This document shows positions 51,536 through 60,566 of a DNA stretch of 61,811 bases, in pieces (the first letter of the stretch is position 1; each line of letters begins with the position of its first letter). Source of the DNA: GCA-2701705 sp036163455 (GTDB taxonomy: Bacteria; Pseudomonadota; Gammaproteobacteria; GCA-002705445; GCA-002716945); assembly GCA_036163455.1 (NCBI GenBank), contig JAYZKL010000035.1, positions 1-61,811 on the forward strand, written 5' to 3'. The notes below the pieces were generated by a model. The model was not told the DNA's origin. It did no database searches and saw nothing but the letters and a program-made list of their open reading frames with translations. The translations under genes and the position numbers were made by a program.

Positions 51536-52288
51536 ATGTATTTTTTATTAATTTTGTTAAGATTTCCGTTCTTAATTATACATGTATTCTTAGGTATGAT
51601 TATCTTATTATTTTTCCCAAAAAAATTAAAACTAAAAAAATTACATTTTTCTATAGTTGTGATTTGGATGAAAATTTTGACCTTAATATTTGGTTTAAAA
51701 ATAATCATTAAAGGCAAGAAAAATGAGCTTGCTAATTCTTATGCTTCTAATCATGTTAGTTTTCTAGATATTATGGTTTTAAACTCTATATTACCTGTTT
51801 GCTTCATTGCTAAATCTGAAATTGAGAATTGGCCGATAGTTGGATATCTAACCTCAAAATCAGGTAATCTATTTATCAAGAGGGGACATAAAGAGTCATC
51901 TGATAAAATGATAGATTCTGTAAAAGAATATTTAATTAATGGTTATAAAATTATATTTTTTCCTGAAGGAAGGATTGGCGATGGAGTTTCTATAAAAAAA
52001 TTTCATAGCAAACTATTGCGCTCTATTGCTAAATCTGATTTTTATATTCAACCTGTTTCAATAAGATATCCAAAAAAATACCCTCAAAATATAGATTCTG
52101 ATAATGTCCTGGCCAACCCAGATGATTCTAGGACACTTTTTAATACCAGTATCAGTTGTTTAGGCAGACTATCAACTATTGTAGTAGTAAGTTTTGGAAA
52201 AAATATAAATACAAAAGACTTAGATGCTTCTGATATAGCAAAATTAACTGAAGATTCTGTTAAAAAATCTCTAGAAAACTTGGTTTGA
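51536..52288 (+). CDS. plsC: 1-acyl-sn-glycerol-3-phosphate acyltransferase (PlsC family)
   Basis: Acylates lysophosphatidic acid in phospholipid synthesis. At 250 aa it is normal. The HX4D motif is His73-Asp78 in SNHVSFLDIM, and the substrate motif is FFPEGRIGDG. A hydrophobic N-terminal region (residues 3-57) anchors it to the inner membrane. Related acyltransferases of ornithine lipids look similar, so the exact substrate is likely but not proven. Its stop abuts that of the convergent ferredoxin. Confidence 0.88.
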   Translation: MYFLLILLRFPFLIIHVFLGMIILLFFPKKLKLKKLHFSIVVIWMKILTLIFGLKIIIKGKKNELANSYASNHVSFLDIMVLNSILPVCFIAKSEIENWPIVGYLTSKSGNLFIKRGHKESSDKMIDSVKEYLINGYKIIFFPEGRIGDGVSIKKFHSKLLRSIAKSDFYIQPVSIRYPKKYPQNIDSDNVLANPDDSRTLFNTSISCLGRLSTIVVVSFGKNINTKDLDASDIAKLTEDSVKKSLENLV

Positions 52289-52630
52289 TTATATTGGGCC
52301 TCTTTTATCCCCTTCTTTGCCAACTTCTACTTCTACAACAACATCGCTTGATGGATACCACTGACATGCTATAACCATCTTTTTCTGAATTTCTTCTGGA
52401 TGCAGTAAAGTGGTGGGATCGCAGATACCTGATGGATGTTCTCCTTCTCCTTCAACTATAGTTGCTCTACATGACCCGCAACTTCCAACCTTACAAGAAT
52501 GTGGCCATTTAATTCCTGCAGCAAATGCTGCTTTCATTAAACTTGTATCTGGTGGAACAGTAAATTCTTCGCCTGTTGGCTTAATTGTACATTTTACAGG
52601 TTCTTTTTTCTTGAATAATCCAAATACCAT
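52289..52630 (-). CDS. 2Fe-2S ferredoxin, plant type
   Basis: A 113-aa electron carrier with cluster cysteines Cys46, Cys51, Cys54 and Cys89 (PHSCKVGSCGSCRA and MVIACQW). It starts with a short FGLFKKKEP stretch and has an acidic C-terminus. Such proteins serve oxygenases or other redox enzymes; no dedicated partner is adjacent. Its start is preceded by AGGAGA. Confidence 0.92.
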   Translation of the reverse strand: MVFGLFKKKEPVKCTIKPTGEEFTVPPDTSLMKAAFAAGIKWPHSCKVGSCGSCRATIVEGEGEHPSGICDPTTLLHPEEIQKKMVIACQWYPSSDVVVEVEVGKEGDKRGPI

Positions 52631-52710
52631 TTTCTCCTCTCCTTTTAACTAAACGTAATGAGATTTAATATATCATAGTTATTTTAATAATGTTAATAAA
52701 AATACTTTGA

Positions 52711-54045
52711 TTAATTAAGTAAAATTTTATTTTTCTTCAAATACCAAATTAATGAAATACCTAAAAATAAGCTACGAGAAATAAAAAATAATAAAAAAGC
52801 GATCCATAAACCTGTATTTGCAAAATGAAGGAAGAAGCTCTCAGCTAAAAAGAAAATTGAACCAGAAATAATCATAACATTTCTAAGTAATTTATTTTTC
52901 ATTGCACCTATAAAAACTCCATCTAACCAAAAAGCAACAGCACCAAAAATAAAGATTAAATACAGCCAAATTGAAAAATGATTAGCAGCTATTTGCACCA
53001 ATTCAAGACTTGTAATCAAACTTATAATAAAATTATCAAAAATCAAAAATACTGCTAGATAAAAAAAAGTTAAAATAAAAGAAAATTTCCCAGTAGAAAA
53101 GATTGAATTTTTTGTTAATTCTACATCTTTCTTACCAACAGCATTTCCAACTAAAGCTTCAGAGGCGTGTGCAAAACCATCTAATCCATATGAAAATATA
53201 AAGAAAAAGTTCAATAATATTGCATTTGCAGCCAAGATGATGTCACCGTGGCTAGCTCCTGTACTAACAAAATAAGCAAAACATGTCATCAAAATTAATG
53301 ATCTGACAAAAAAATCAAAATTAATAAGAATTTTTTTCTTGAGTGACTGCCAATCAATAATCTCAAAAATACTTACACTAATTTTAGTAACAATTCTTTC
53401 TCCAAATTGAGCATAAATTATAAAAAATAATATTGAATACTCAGCAATGACAGATGCTATTGCAACTCCAGCAATTCCATAACCCATAACAATAACAAGA
53501 TAGTAATCAAGGATAATATTAAGTAAATTTATAAAAATACTTATTGTCATTGCTGTTCTTGATTTTTGTATGCCAATATAATAACCAATCATAATATCTC
53601 TTAAGAAAATAGCTGGTATCGACCAGATTCTATAAGAAATATAAATTTCACTATTTGTTTTAACATCATCAGTTCCACTAAATAAGCTGAGTGATAAAGA
53701 AATAATTTGATCTCTAAATAATAATATTAAAACTGAAACAAAAGATGAGATTAATAAAATTTGATATAAATTTGTTAATAAAAGTCTATCATTATTTCTG
53801 CCTGAATACTGTGAGGTTAATCCAGTAGTTATAGATTTAAAAAACCCAAAACTAAATAAAATATAACTGATGATGATAGAACCAATGCTTACAGCCCCAA
53901 TATATATTGGAGAACCAAGATGTCCCATAACTGCGTTATCAACAAGCCCTACTAGAGGTATTGTTATATTTGATAGGATTAAAGGTAGTGCAATTGCAAG
54001 AGTTTGTTTGTCAGAACTAGAAAAGTTTAATCTAAAAAAGGACAC
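52711..54045 (-). CDS. MATE-family efflux transporter (DinF-like)
   Basis: A 444-aa membrane protein with about 12 helices. The N-terminal ALPLILSNITIPLVGLVDNA and VMGHLGSPIYIGAVSIG match the DinF branch of MATE transporters, with the second half repeating the pattern (HASEALVGNAVGKKD). These exchange cations for drugs or metabolites; the substrate is unknown. The rubredoxin gene lies 1 base upstream on the same strand. Confidence 0.9.
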   Translation of the reverse strand: MSFFRLNFSSSDKQTLAIALPLILSNITIPLVGLVDNAVMGHLGSPIYIGAVSIGSIIISYILFSFGFFKSITTGLTSQYSGRNNDRLLLTNLYQILLISSFVSVLILLFRDQIISLSLSLFSGTDDVKTNSEIYISYRIWSIPAIFLRDIMIGYYIGIQKSRTAMTISIFINLLNIILDYYLVIVMGYGIAGVAIASVIAEYSILFFIIYAQFGERIVTKISVSIFEIIDWQSLKKKILINFDFFVRSLILMTCFAYFVSTGASHGDIILAANAILLNFFFIFSYGLDGFAHASEALVGNAVGKKDVELTKNSIFSTGKFSFILTFFYLAVFLIFDNFIISLITSLELVQIAANHFSIWLYLIFIFGAVAFWLDGVFIGAMKNKLLRNVMIISGSIFFLAESFFLHFANTGLWIAFLLFFISRSLFLGISLIWYLKKNKILLN

Positions 54046-54046
54046 T

Positions 54047-54217
54047 TCAGGTACTAATTTCTATCATATCAAAATCATCCTTTGATGAACCACAGTCTGG
54101 ACAAAGCCAGGTCGGAGGTACATCTTCCCATTTTGTACCTGGGGCTATACCATCATCTGGCCAGCCCTGACTTTCATCATATATTAAACCACAAGTTAAA
54201 CAGAGATATTTTTTCAT
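54047..54217 (-). CDS. Rubredoxin
   Basis: A 56-aa iron protein with two CxxCG motifs: Cys6/Cys9 in YLCLTCGLIYD and Cys39/Cys42 in WLCPDCGSSKDDF. I set the start at ATG 54217, which gives canonical rubredoxin length; ATG 54244 would add nine residues unlike the family. Likely an electron carrier for an oxygenase or in oxidative-stress defence. It is divergent from thiE. Confidence 0.94.
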   Translation of the reverse strand: MKKYLCLTCGLIYDESQGWPDDGIAPGTKWEDVPPTWLCPDCGSSKDDFDMIEIST

Positions 54218-54284
54218 AATAATTTTTAAGAAGTAGTTTCTCATAAATATTCAATAAACCCAATTAATTTGTTATAAATATTTA

Positions 54285-54917
54285 ATGGAAAAAAATATTT
54301 TTCTCAGCGGGATATATCCAATAAGCCCAATGGTTTATGAGTCTGATGATATATATTTAGAATTGATTAAAAAAACCTTAAAGACAAATATCAAAGTTTT
54401 TCAATTTCGTGGCAAGCATTTATCCTTAAAAAGAAAAAGAAGACTTGTTAGAAAAATTAGTGAATTATGTTATAAATCTAATGTAAAGCTTATCGTTAAT
54501 GATGATATAGATTTATTAAAACTTGGCTTTGGTTGTGGGCTTCATATTGGGGAAGATAAAAATTTAAAACAAATAAGAAAATATTTTGGAAGAAAAATGT
54601 TAATAGGAGTCTCTTGTTATAATTCAGTTGAAAAAGCAAAATGGGCTGAATCTAATGGAGCAGATTATGTATCGCTTGGTGCATTCTTTCCTAGTAAAAC
54701 GAAAAAAAATGTTGCACACTGTGAACCGAACTTAATACATCAAGCTAAAAAAATTATAAATATACCAATATGCGCAATAGGTGGAATTGGTAAAAAAAAT
54801 ATAAAGGCGCTTTTAAAATATAAGCCTGACATGATTGGAATAATTTCAGGAATTTTTTCTCAAACAGATGTAGAATCTACAACAAATAGCCTCATTAATC
54901 TAATGGATGTAAAATGA
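54285..54917 (+). CDS. thiE: Thiamine-phosphate synthase (ThiE)
   Basis: Joins the pyrimidine and thiazole moieties to thiamine phosphate. At 210 aa it is normal. TIM-barrel marks are GIYPISPMV, FQFRGKHLS, LIVNDDIDLLKLGFGCGLHI, IGVSCYNSVEKAKWA, GADYVSLGAFFPSKTK and ICAIGGIGKKNI. No TPP riboswitch is visible in the short space before it. It overlaps hemL by 4 bases; thiE-hemL is a known pairing. Confidence 0.92.
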   Translation: MEKNIFLSGIYPISPMVYESDDIYLELIKKTLKTNIKVFQFRGKHLSLKRKRRLVRKISELCYKSNVKLIVNDDIDLLKLGFGCGLHIGEDKNLKQIRKYFGRKMLIGVSCYNSVEKAKWAESNGADYVSLGAFFPSKTKKNVAHCEPNLIHQAKKIINIPICAIGGIGKKNIKALLKYKPDMIGIISGIFSQTDVESTTNSLINLMDVK

Positions 54918-56197
54918 AAAAATCTGTAAAAGAATTTAAAATTGCAAAAAAATATATACCAGGTGGTGTTAATTCACCAGTTAGATCATTTAACGCTGTT
55001 GATTCTAAACCTTTTTTTATTAAAAAATCTAAGGGGCCATTTCTATATGATATCGACAACAAAAAATATATTGATTATGTAGGATCTTGGGGTGCTCTTA
55101 TTCTTGGTCACTGTGATTCCAGAATACTAAAAAGTCTATCAGCATCAATGAAAATAGGTATAACCTATGGAGCTCCTTGTCAAAATGAAGTTTTGTTAGC
55201 AAAAAAAGTTTGTAAGATTTTTCCATCTATAAAAAAAATTAGAATGGTAAGTTCAGGAACCGAAGCAACTATGAGTGCAATAAGATTAGCAAGAGGGTTT
55301 ACAAAAAGAGATAAAATTATAAAATTTAATGGGTGTTATCATGGCCATGGTGACTCATTCTTAATTAAAGCAGGATCTGGTACATCAACTTTTGGTGTAC
55401 CGAATTCTCTTGGTGTTACTTCATCAACAGCAAAAGATACAATCTCTTTACCTTATAATGATATTGATAAAGTTAAGAGAACTATTGAACAAAATAAAAA
55501 TAAAATCGCATGTATTATTATAGAGCCAATTGCTGGAAATATGAATTTCGTGAGATCAGAAAAATTATTTTTAGAATCTCTCAAAGAACTATGTACCAAA
55601 AATAAAATTATTCTAATTTTTGATGAAGTGATGACTGGTTTCAGGGTTGCTTTAGGAGGCGCACAAAGTATTTATAAAATTAAACCTGATTTAACTACGC
55701 TTGGTAAAGTACTTGGTGGAGGTTTACCAATGGCTGCTTTTGGTGGAAATGCTGAAATAATGGAGAACCTAACTCCAAATGGTGGTGTTTATCAGGCTGG
55801 AACATTATCTGGCAATCCATTAGCAATGATAGCTGGTTTAAAAACACTTGATGTTGTAATGAGAGAGGGTTTTTATGAAAATCTTCATAAACAAACAGGA
55901 TATTTAATGCAACATTTAAATGCTGCAGCTTCTAAACACAAATTACATTTCAAAACAGATTACCAAGGAGGGATGTTTGGTTTATTTTTTAACAATGCAA
56001 AGGAAATAAGAAATTTTAAACAAGTAGAAAAGTCTAGTCAAAAGATATTTATATCATTTTTTAAATATATGTTAAACGAAGGTGTTTTTTTTGCTCCTTC
56101 ATTATTTGAGGCTGGATTTATATCCTCTTCACATACTAAAAAAGAATTTGACCATACTGTAAATGCATTCAAAAGATTTCTTAAAAAAAATTTCTAA
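54914..56197 (+). CDS. hemL: Glutamate-1-semialdehyde 2,1-aminomutase (HemL)
   Basis: PLP enzyme making 5-aminolevulinate, the tetrapyrrole precursor, by the C5 route. At 427 aa it is normal. Marks are AKKYIPGGVNSPVRSF, RMVSSGTEATMSAIRLARG, FNGCYHGHGDSFLIKAGSG, FDEVMTGFRVALGGAQ and the PLP lysine in TLGKVLGGGLPMAAFGG. It supplies the haem pathway that ends with hemH at 18436. Confidence 0.97.
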   Translation: MKKSVKEFKIAKKYIPGGVNSPVRSFNAVDSKPFFIKKSKGPFLYDIDNKKYIDYVGSWGALILGHCDSRILKSLSASMKIGITYGAPCQNEVLLAKKVCKIFPSIKKIRMVSSGTEATMSAIRLARGFTKRDKIIKFNGCYHGHGDSFLIKAGSGTSTFGVPNSLGVTSSTAKDTISLPYNDIDKVKRTIEQNKNKIACIIIEPIAGNMNFVRSEKLFLESLKELCTKNKIILIFDEVMTGFRVALGGAQSIYKIKPDLTTLGKVLGGGLPMAAFGGNAEIMENLTPNGGVYQAGTLSGNPLAMIAGLKTLDVVMREGFYENLHKQTGYLMQHLNAAASKHKLHFKTDYQGGMFGLFFNNAKEIRNFKQVEKSSQKIFISFFKYMLNEGVFFAPSLFEAGFISSSHTKKEFDHTVNAFKRFLKKNF

Positions 56198-56200
56198 ATA

Positions 56201-57496
56201 CTAATTTATTAAAATAATTTGAACATCAGCAACATTAGTTCCTGTTGCGCCTGTTTTATATATAGAATTCATATTACTAAGGAATGTATATGAATCGTTG
56301 TTATTTAAGTAATCAAGAATATCCACACCACTTTCGTGATAGTTTTTTATTGTATCTTTATCTATTATTCCACCCGCTGCATCTGTAGGACCGTCAATAC
56401 CATCTGTCCCTACTGATAATAACAGCCACTCTGGACTAATAGTGGTTTTTTTTATTTCAGTTAAGAAGGCTAGAGCAAACTCTTGATTCCTACCGCCCTT
56501 CCCATTCCCTGAAAGCTTAACAACAGTTTCGCCACCAGAGATTATTGCAATTTTTTTATCTCTGTTTTCTTGTATTTTTTTTAAAAAAATTTGGGCTAAT
56601 TCAACTGCATCATGTCTAGCTTCACCAATAAAAACCTCATCAAGAAAAAATGGATCATACCCTTTCTCTGTTGAAAATTTAGCCAAATTTTCTCTAAAGA
56701 TTTTATTGCTACAAATAATTCTATTTTCAACTTTCTTGAAAATTGTTTCATTCTCTGTAGGTGTTTCTTTAATTTTGCCTCTAATTCCATAATCAATATG
56801 TTCCAAAATTGCTTTAGGCGCCTTATTTATTAGATTATATTTTCTTATAATCTCTATAGCTTCCTGGTAAGTTGAGACATCTGGAGCAGTTGGTCCACTT
56901 GCTATTGAGCTTATATCATCATTAATTACATCAGAGATAATGTATGATTTTACGGTCGAAGGGAATGCGCTTTCAGCAAGTTTACCTCCTTTTATTGATG
57001 AAATATGCTTTCTAATAGTATTAATTTCATTAATTGAACAACCCGAAGCAAGTAACAATTCTGTCATTAAAACTTTATCCTCTAAAGATATGCGATCTGA
57101 AGGCATGGATAATAATGATGATCCTCCACCACTAATTAAAAATAATACTAAATCTTTTTCTCCAGACTCCTGCAAATATCCAATTATGGCTTGAGCTCCT
57201 TTTACGCTTACTGGATTTGGCGTAGGATGTGATGAAAAATATAAATCGATAGATTGATTAATTTTATTTTCAGATTCTAAAGTTACGACAATTGGTTTTT
57301 TATGTATTTTTTCTATAGGTAACGAATCTAGACATCCAGACATCATTGACAAAGCAGCCTTACCAAAAGCAATTGGAAAAATTCTATCAAATTTATTGAT
57401 GTCTAAATTTTTCAAGGAATTTTCTACTACTTTGCTTGGATCAAGCGATTGAAGACAATTCAGATAAATCTTATTTACATCTTCACGGAGTGACAT
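56201..57496 (-). CDS. gckA: Glycerate kinase, MOFRL/GckA type (2-phosphoglycerate-forming)
   Basis: Phosphorylates D-glycerate; this class usually yields 2-phosphoglycerate. The protein is 431 aa. Marks are FSSHPTPNPVSVKGAQAI, LFLISGGGSSLLSMP, INTIRKHISSIKGGKLA, ISDVINDDISSIASGPTAPD and the C-terminal MOFRL end LLSVGTDGIDGPTDAAG. It lies 14 bases after the hydroxypyruvate reductase gene, closing a three-step path into lower glycolysis. Confidence 0.92.
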   Translation of the reverse strand: MSLREDVNKIYLNCLQSLDPSKVVENSLKNLDINKFDRIFPIAFGKAALSMMSGCLDSLPIEKIHKKPIVVTLESENKINQSIDLYFSSHPTPNPVSVKGAQAIIGYLQESGEKDLVLFLISGGGSSLLSMPSDRISLEDKVLMTELLLASGCSINEINTIRKHISSIKGGKLAESAFPSTVKSYIISDVINDDISSIASGPTAPDVSTYQEAIEIIRKYNLINKAPKAILEHIDYGIRGKIKETPTENETIFKKVENRIICSNKIFRENLAKFSTEKGYDPFFLDEVFIGEARHDAVELAQIFLKKIQENRDKKIAIISGGETVVKLSGNGKGGRNQEFALAFLTEIKKTTISPEWLLLSVGTDGIDGPTDAAGGIIDKDTIKNYHESGVDILDYLNNNDSYTFLSNMNSIYKTGATGTNVADVQIILIN

Positions 57497-57510
57497 ATGA
57501 TGTTAAATTA

Positions 57511-58482
57511 TTATACAACTTTATTAGGCAAATCTCTCTTCTCAAAAAAAGCAAGACTATTTTCTATTGCCGTATTACCCATAGCTATTCTTGTTTCCGT
57601 TGAAGCACTCCCCAAATGTGGGAATGACACAACATTTTCAAGTGTTTTTAATTCTTCTGGTAAATTTGGTTCTGTTTCAAAAACATCTAAACCTGCACCA
57701 GCAATCTCCTTATTTTTTAAAGCTTCAACTAATGCTTTTTCATCAATGATGTCACCTCTTGCTGTGTTGATAACAAAAGCAGTTTTTTTCATTAAAGAAA
57801 AACGATCTTGATTCATTAAGTGAAACGTTTCTTTTGTAGCTGGACAATTTACTGACACAAAATCTGATTCTTTGCAAATATCATCAATTGTGTTAAGTTT
57901 TTGTGCATCAAACTTACTAGTTACCTCAGCCGGAATATCAAACGGGTCCCAGTAAGCTATTTTCATATTAAAACCAAATTTAGCTCTTTGAGCGACAGCT
58001 TGTCCGATTCTGCCAAATCCTATTATTCCAAGTTTCTTACCAGTAACTTTTGTACCAAGTAAATGAGTCGGTCTCCATCCAGTCCAATTATTAGCTCTCA
58101 ATTCCCTCTCTCCTTCACCAACTCTTCTTGCAACCATTAAAATTAATGACATTGCAATATCAGCAGTACAGTCTGTTAGAACTGCAGGTGTATTCGAGAC
58201 TGTAATTCCAAGTTCTTTAGCTTTATCTATATCAATATGATTAAACCCTACCCCAAAATTACCAATCATATTTGCTCTTCTATTATCAACAGATAAGACT
58301 TCAGCAGTAATTTTATCTGTTACCGTAGGCATTAACACATCACAATTTTGTAAGGCTTGTTTTAGTTCTTCAGTAGTGAAGGGCTTATCAGATTCATTTA
58401 AAGTTACATCGAACAATTCTTTTAATTTTTCTTCACATGGCGAAGGCCATCTTCTAGTAACAATTGCTACTGGTTTAGACAT
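57511..58482 (-). CDS. hprA: D-glycerate dehydrogenase / hydroxypyruvate (glyoxylate) reductase
   Basis: D-2-hydroxyacid dehydrogenase of 323 aa. NAD(P) loop: LGIIGFGRIGQAVAQRA. Catalytic Arg is in INTARGDIIDEKALV, Glu in GLDVFETEPNLP, and His in VSFPHLGSAST. The substrate assignment to hydroxypyruvate or glyoxylate rests on the flanking sgaA and gckA genes. The gene starts 3 bases after the sgaA stop. Confidence 0.92.
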   Translation of the reverse strand: MSKPVAIVTRRWPSPCEEKLKELFDVTLNESDKPFTTEELKQALQNCDVLMPTVTDKITAEVLSVDNRRANMIGNFGVGFNHIDIDKAKELGITVSNTPAVLTDCTADIAMSLILMVARRVGEGERELRANNWTGWRPTHLLGTKVTGKKLGIIGFGRIGQAVAQRAKFGFNMKIAYWDPFDIPAEVTSKFDAQKLNTIDDICKESDFVSVNCPATKETFHLMNQDRFSLMKKTAFVINTARGDIIDEKALVEALKNKEIAGAGLDVFETEPNLPEELKTLENVVSFPHLGSASTETRIAMGNTAIENSLAFFEKRDLPNKVV

Positions 58483-58485
58483 TGA

Positions 58486-59664
58486 TTATGCTCCACTTGG
58501 GTTTTCCAGCCAATATTTTGAAGCTGCTGCTACACCGCTGCCAAGCTCTACTTTTATGCCGTTATCCATCATAGCCATTTCTGCACCGGATATTGCGCCA
58601 CAAAGCATTAGCTCATTTAAATCACCTAAATGTCCTATTCTAAATACTTTACCAGCAACCTTAGCTAGCCCAGCACCTAAAGCAAGATTATATTTATGAA
58701 ATGCGGTACTAATTACTGGAACAGCATCAGCCCCATCTGGAACAACAATTGCGCTTACTGTATCTGAATACCATTTTTCTTCTTTAGCACACAAATTTAA
58801 ACCCCAACCATCAATTATTGCTCTACGTGTACCTTCAGCTAATCTATGATGTCTTTTCCAGATATTTTCTAATCCTTCCTCAAAAATTAAATCTAAAGCT
58901 ACTCTAAAACCTCTCAATAAATTTATTGGCGGAGTATAAGGTAAAAAACCACCTGATGTCTTTTCTATCATATCTGCTACATCAAAATAGCAAGTTGGAT
59001 AAGTTGAATTTTTCATTGCTTCAAATGCTTTTTCACTTACACCCAAAATTCCAAGTCCTGCCGGCATCATAAAACCTTTTTGAGATCCACTGACGACACA
59101 ATCTACTCCCCAATCATCCATCCTAAATTCATAACTAGCTACAGAACTTACTCCATCCACCATTAACAATGCAGGGTGTCCTAAGTCATCAAGGATTTTA
59201 CGCACGCCAGCTACATCACTTTTAACTCCAGTTGCTGTTTCATTCTGACAAACTAAAACTGCCTTTATTGAGTGTTCTTTATCCTCTGATAAATATTTAT
59301 GATAATTATCTAAATTCGCTCCTGTTCCCCATTCTTCTTCCATAATTACGGGTGTAAATTTTAGTCTTGCACACATATCTAGCCAAAGCATACTAAATTG
59401 TCCAAAACTAGCACCCAACACTTTATCGCCCATATTTAAAGTGCTTTGCAAAGCAGCTTCCCAACATCCTGTTCCAGACGACGGAAAGAAAACTGTTTTC
59501 CCACTCTTAGTTAATAAAACTTTTTTTAAATCTTCTAATATTGGTTGAATTAAATCCGGTATATTTGGATTCCTATGATCTTCCATTGGGCAATGTATTG
59601 CCTGTTGTACTGCTGCAGGGACATTAGATGGACCTGGTACAAATAAAAAATGATATCCTGACAT
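58486..59664 (-). CDS. Serine/alanine-glyoxylate aminotransferase (SgaA-like)
   Basis: Fold-type I PLP enzyme of 392 aa. N-terminus FLFVPGPSNVPAAVQQAI, substrate loop MEDHRNPNIPDLI, FFPSSGTGCWEAAL, VDGVSSVASYEFRMDDWGVD and PLP Lys196 in VSGSQKGFMMPAGLG. This matches serine-glyoxylate/alanine-glyoxylate aminotransferases; operon context with hydroxypyruvate reductase and glycerate kinase favours serine as donor, giving hydroxypyruvate and glycine. Ribosome site AAAGGAAA precedes it. It heads the three-gene operon. Confidence 0.92.
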   Translation of the reverse strand: MSGYHFLFVPGPSNVPAAVQQAIHCPMEDHRNPNIPDLIQPILEDLKKVLLTKSGKTVFFPSSGTGCWEAALQSTLNMGDKVLGASFGQFSMLWLDMCARLKFTPVIMEEEWGTGANLDNYHKYLSEDKEHSIKAVLVCQNETATGVKSDVAGVRKILDDLGHPALLMVDGVSSVASYEFRMDDWGVDCVVSGSQKGFMMPAGLGILGVSEKAFEAMKNSTYPTCYFDVADMIEKTSGGFLPYTPPINLLRGFRVALDLIFEEGLENIWKRHHRLAEGTRRAIIDGWGLNLCAKEEKWYSDTVSAIVVPDGADAVPVISTAFHKYNLALGAGLAKVAGKVFRIGHLGDLNELMLCGAISGAEMAMMDNGIKVELGSGVAAASKYWLENPSGA

Positions 59665-59783
59665 TTGATTTTCCTTTTATATAAAAATATTAAATTTTTG
59701 TTGTATAATTTTAATTTCATATAGTATGCCATAATTATCATATATTGGAACTATAATTCTATTGAATTTAATATAATAAAATC

Positions 59784-60566
59784 ATGAATTTATACTTGTT
59801 ATATTTTTTTACTGGCACTCTGGGTGGCTTTTTTGGAGGATTGCTCGGACTTGGTGGGGGAATAATTTTTGTACCTTTTTTGTTTTTTATTTTTAACCAC
59901 TTTGATATACATTCTACCCATATTATGCAAAGCGCAATATGTACATCTCTTGCGTGTATAGTCATTTCAAGTTTATCTTCAACATATAAACATAATAAAA
60001 ATAAACTTATTGACTGGAGTATATTTAAAAAAATGCTAATAGGTTTATTAATTGGTTCTGCATTTGGTATAGCAGTTATAAGTTATTTAACTAGTGATTT
60101 ATTGAAATACTATTATGGATTCTTTTTGATCGTAATTTCTTTCTATATTTTTTTATCTAAAGAAAAAACAATTAATACTGCAAAAGAATTTAAATATATT
60201 AGATTATTTTCTTTGTTTACAGGTTTTTTAAGCTCAGTTCTTGGAATTGGTGGAGGAACTATAACTACCCCCTATATGAGATACCATGGTAAACCAATTA
60301 AAGAATGTATCGCCACTGCCGCCGCATGTGGCATCCCAATTGCCATTGTTTCTGTCTTAGTTTCTATACTAATTAATATTAATCTATCAATATTAGATAA
60401 TATTATTGGATTTATTCATTTAGAAAGTTTTATCATTATATCTATTGCAAGTTTATTTTTTTCGTACTTAGGTGCATCAGTGACGTATGTAGCAAATTCT
60501 TTTTTTATAAGATCTGTTTTTAGTACTACTGTTTTAATAATGGGGTTGATAATAATCTCTAGTTGA
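59784..60566 (+). CDS. TauE/SafE-family sulfite/organosulfur exporter-like permease
   Basis: A 260-aa membrane protein with about eight helices in two repeats. The family motif appears twice: GGFFGGLLGLGGGIIFVPFL near residue 14 and GFLSSVLGIGGGTITTPYM in the second half. Members move sulfite, sulfoacetate or other small anions; the substrate here is unknown. Its last 33 bases overlap the end of the convergent FAD hydroxylase gene. Confidence 0.9.
   Translation: MNLYLLYFFTGTLGGFFGGLLGLGGGIIFVPFLFFIFNHFDIHSTHIMQSAICTSLACIVISSLSSTYKHNKNKLIDWSIFKKMLIGLLIGSAFGIAVISYLTSDLLKYYYGFFLIVISFYIFLSKEKTINTAKEFKYIRLFSLFTGFLSSVLGIGGGTITTPYMRYHGKPIKECIATAAACGIPIAIVSVLVSILININLSILDNIIGFIHLESFIIISIASLFFSYLGASVTYVANSFFIRSVFSTTVLIMGLIIISS

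Noticed and set aside
54245..54284. TPP riboswitch expected before thiE
   Set aside because: Only 40 bases separate rubredoxin and thiE starts and no riboswitch core motif is visible.
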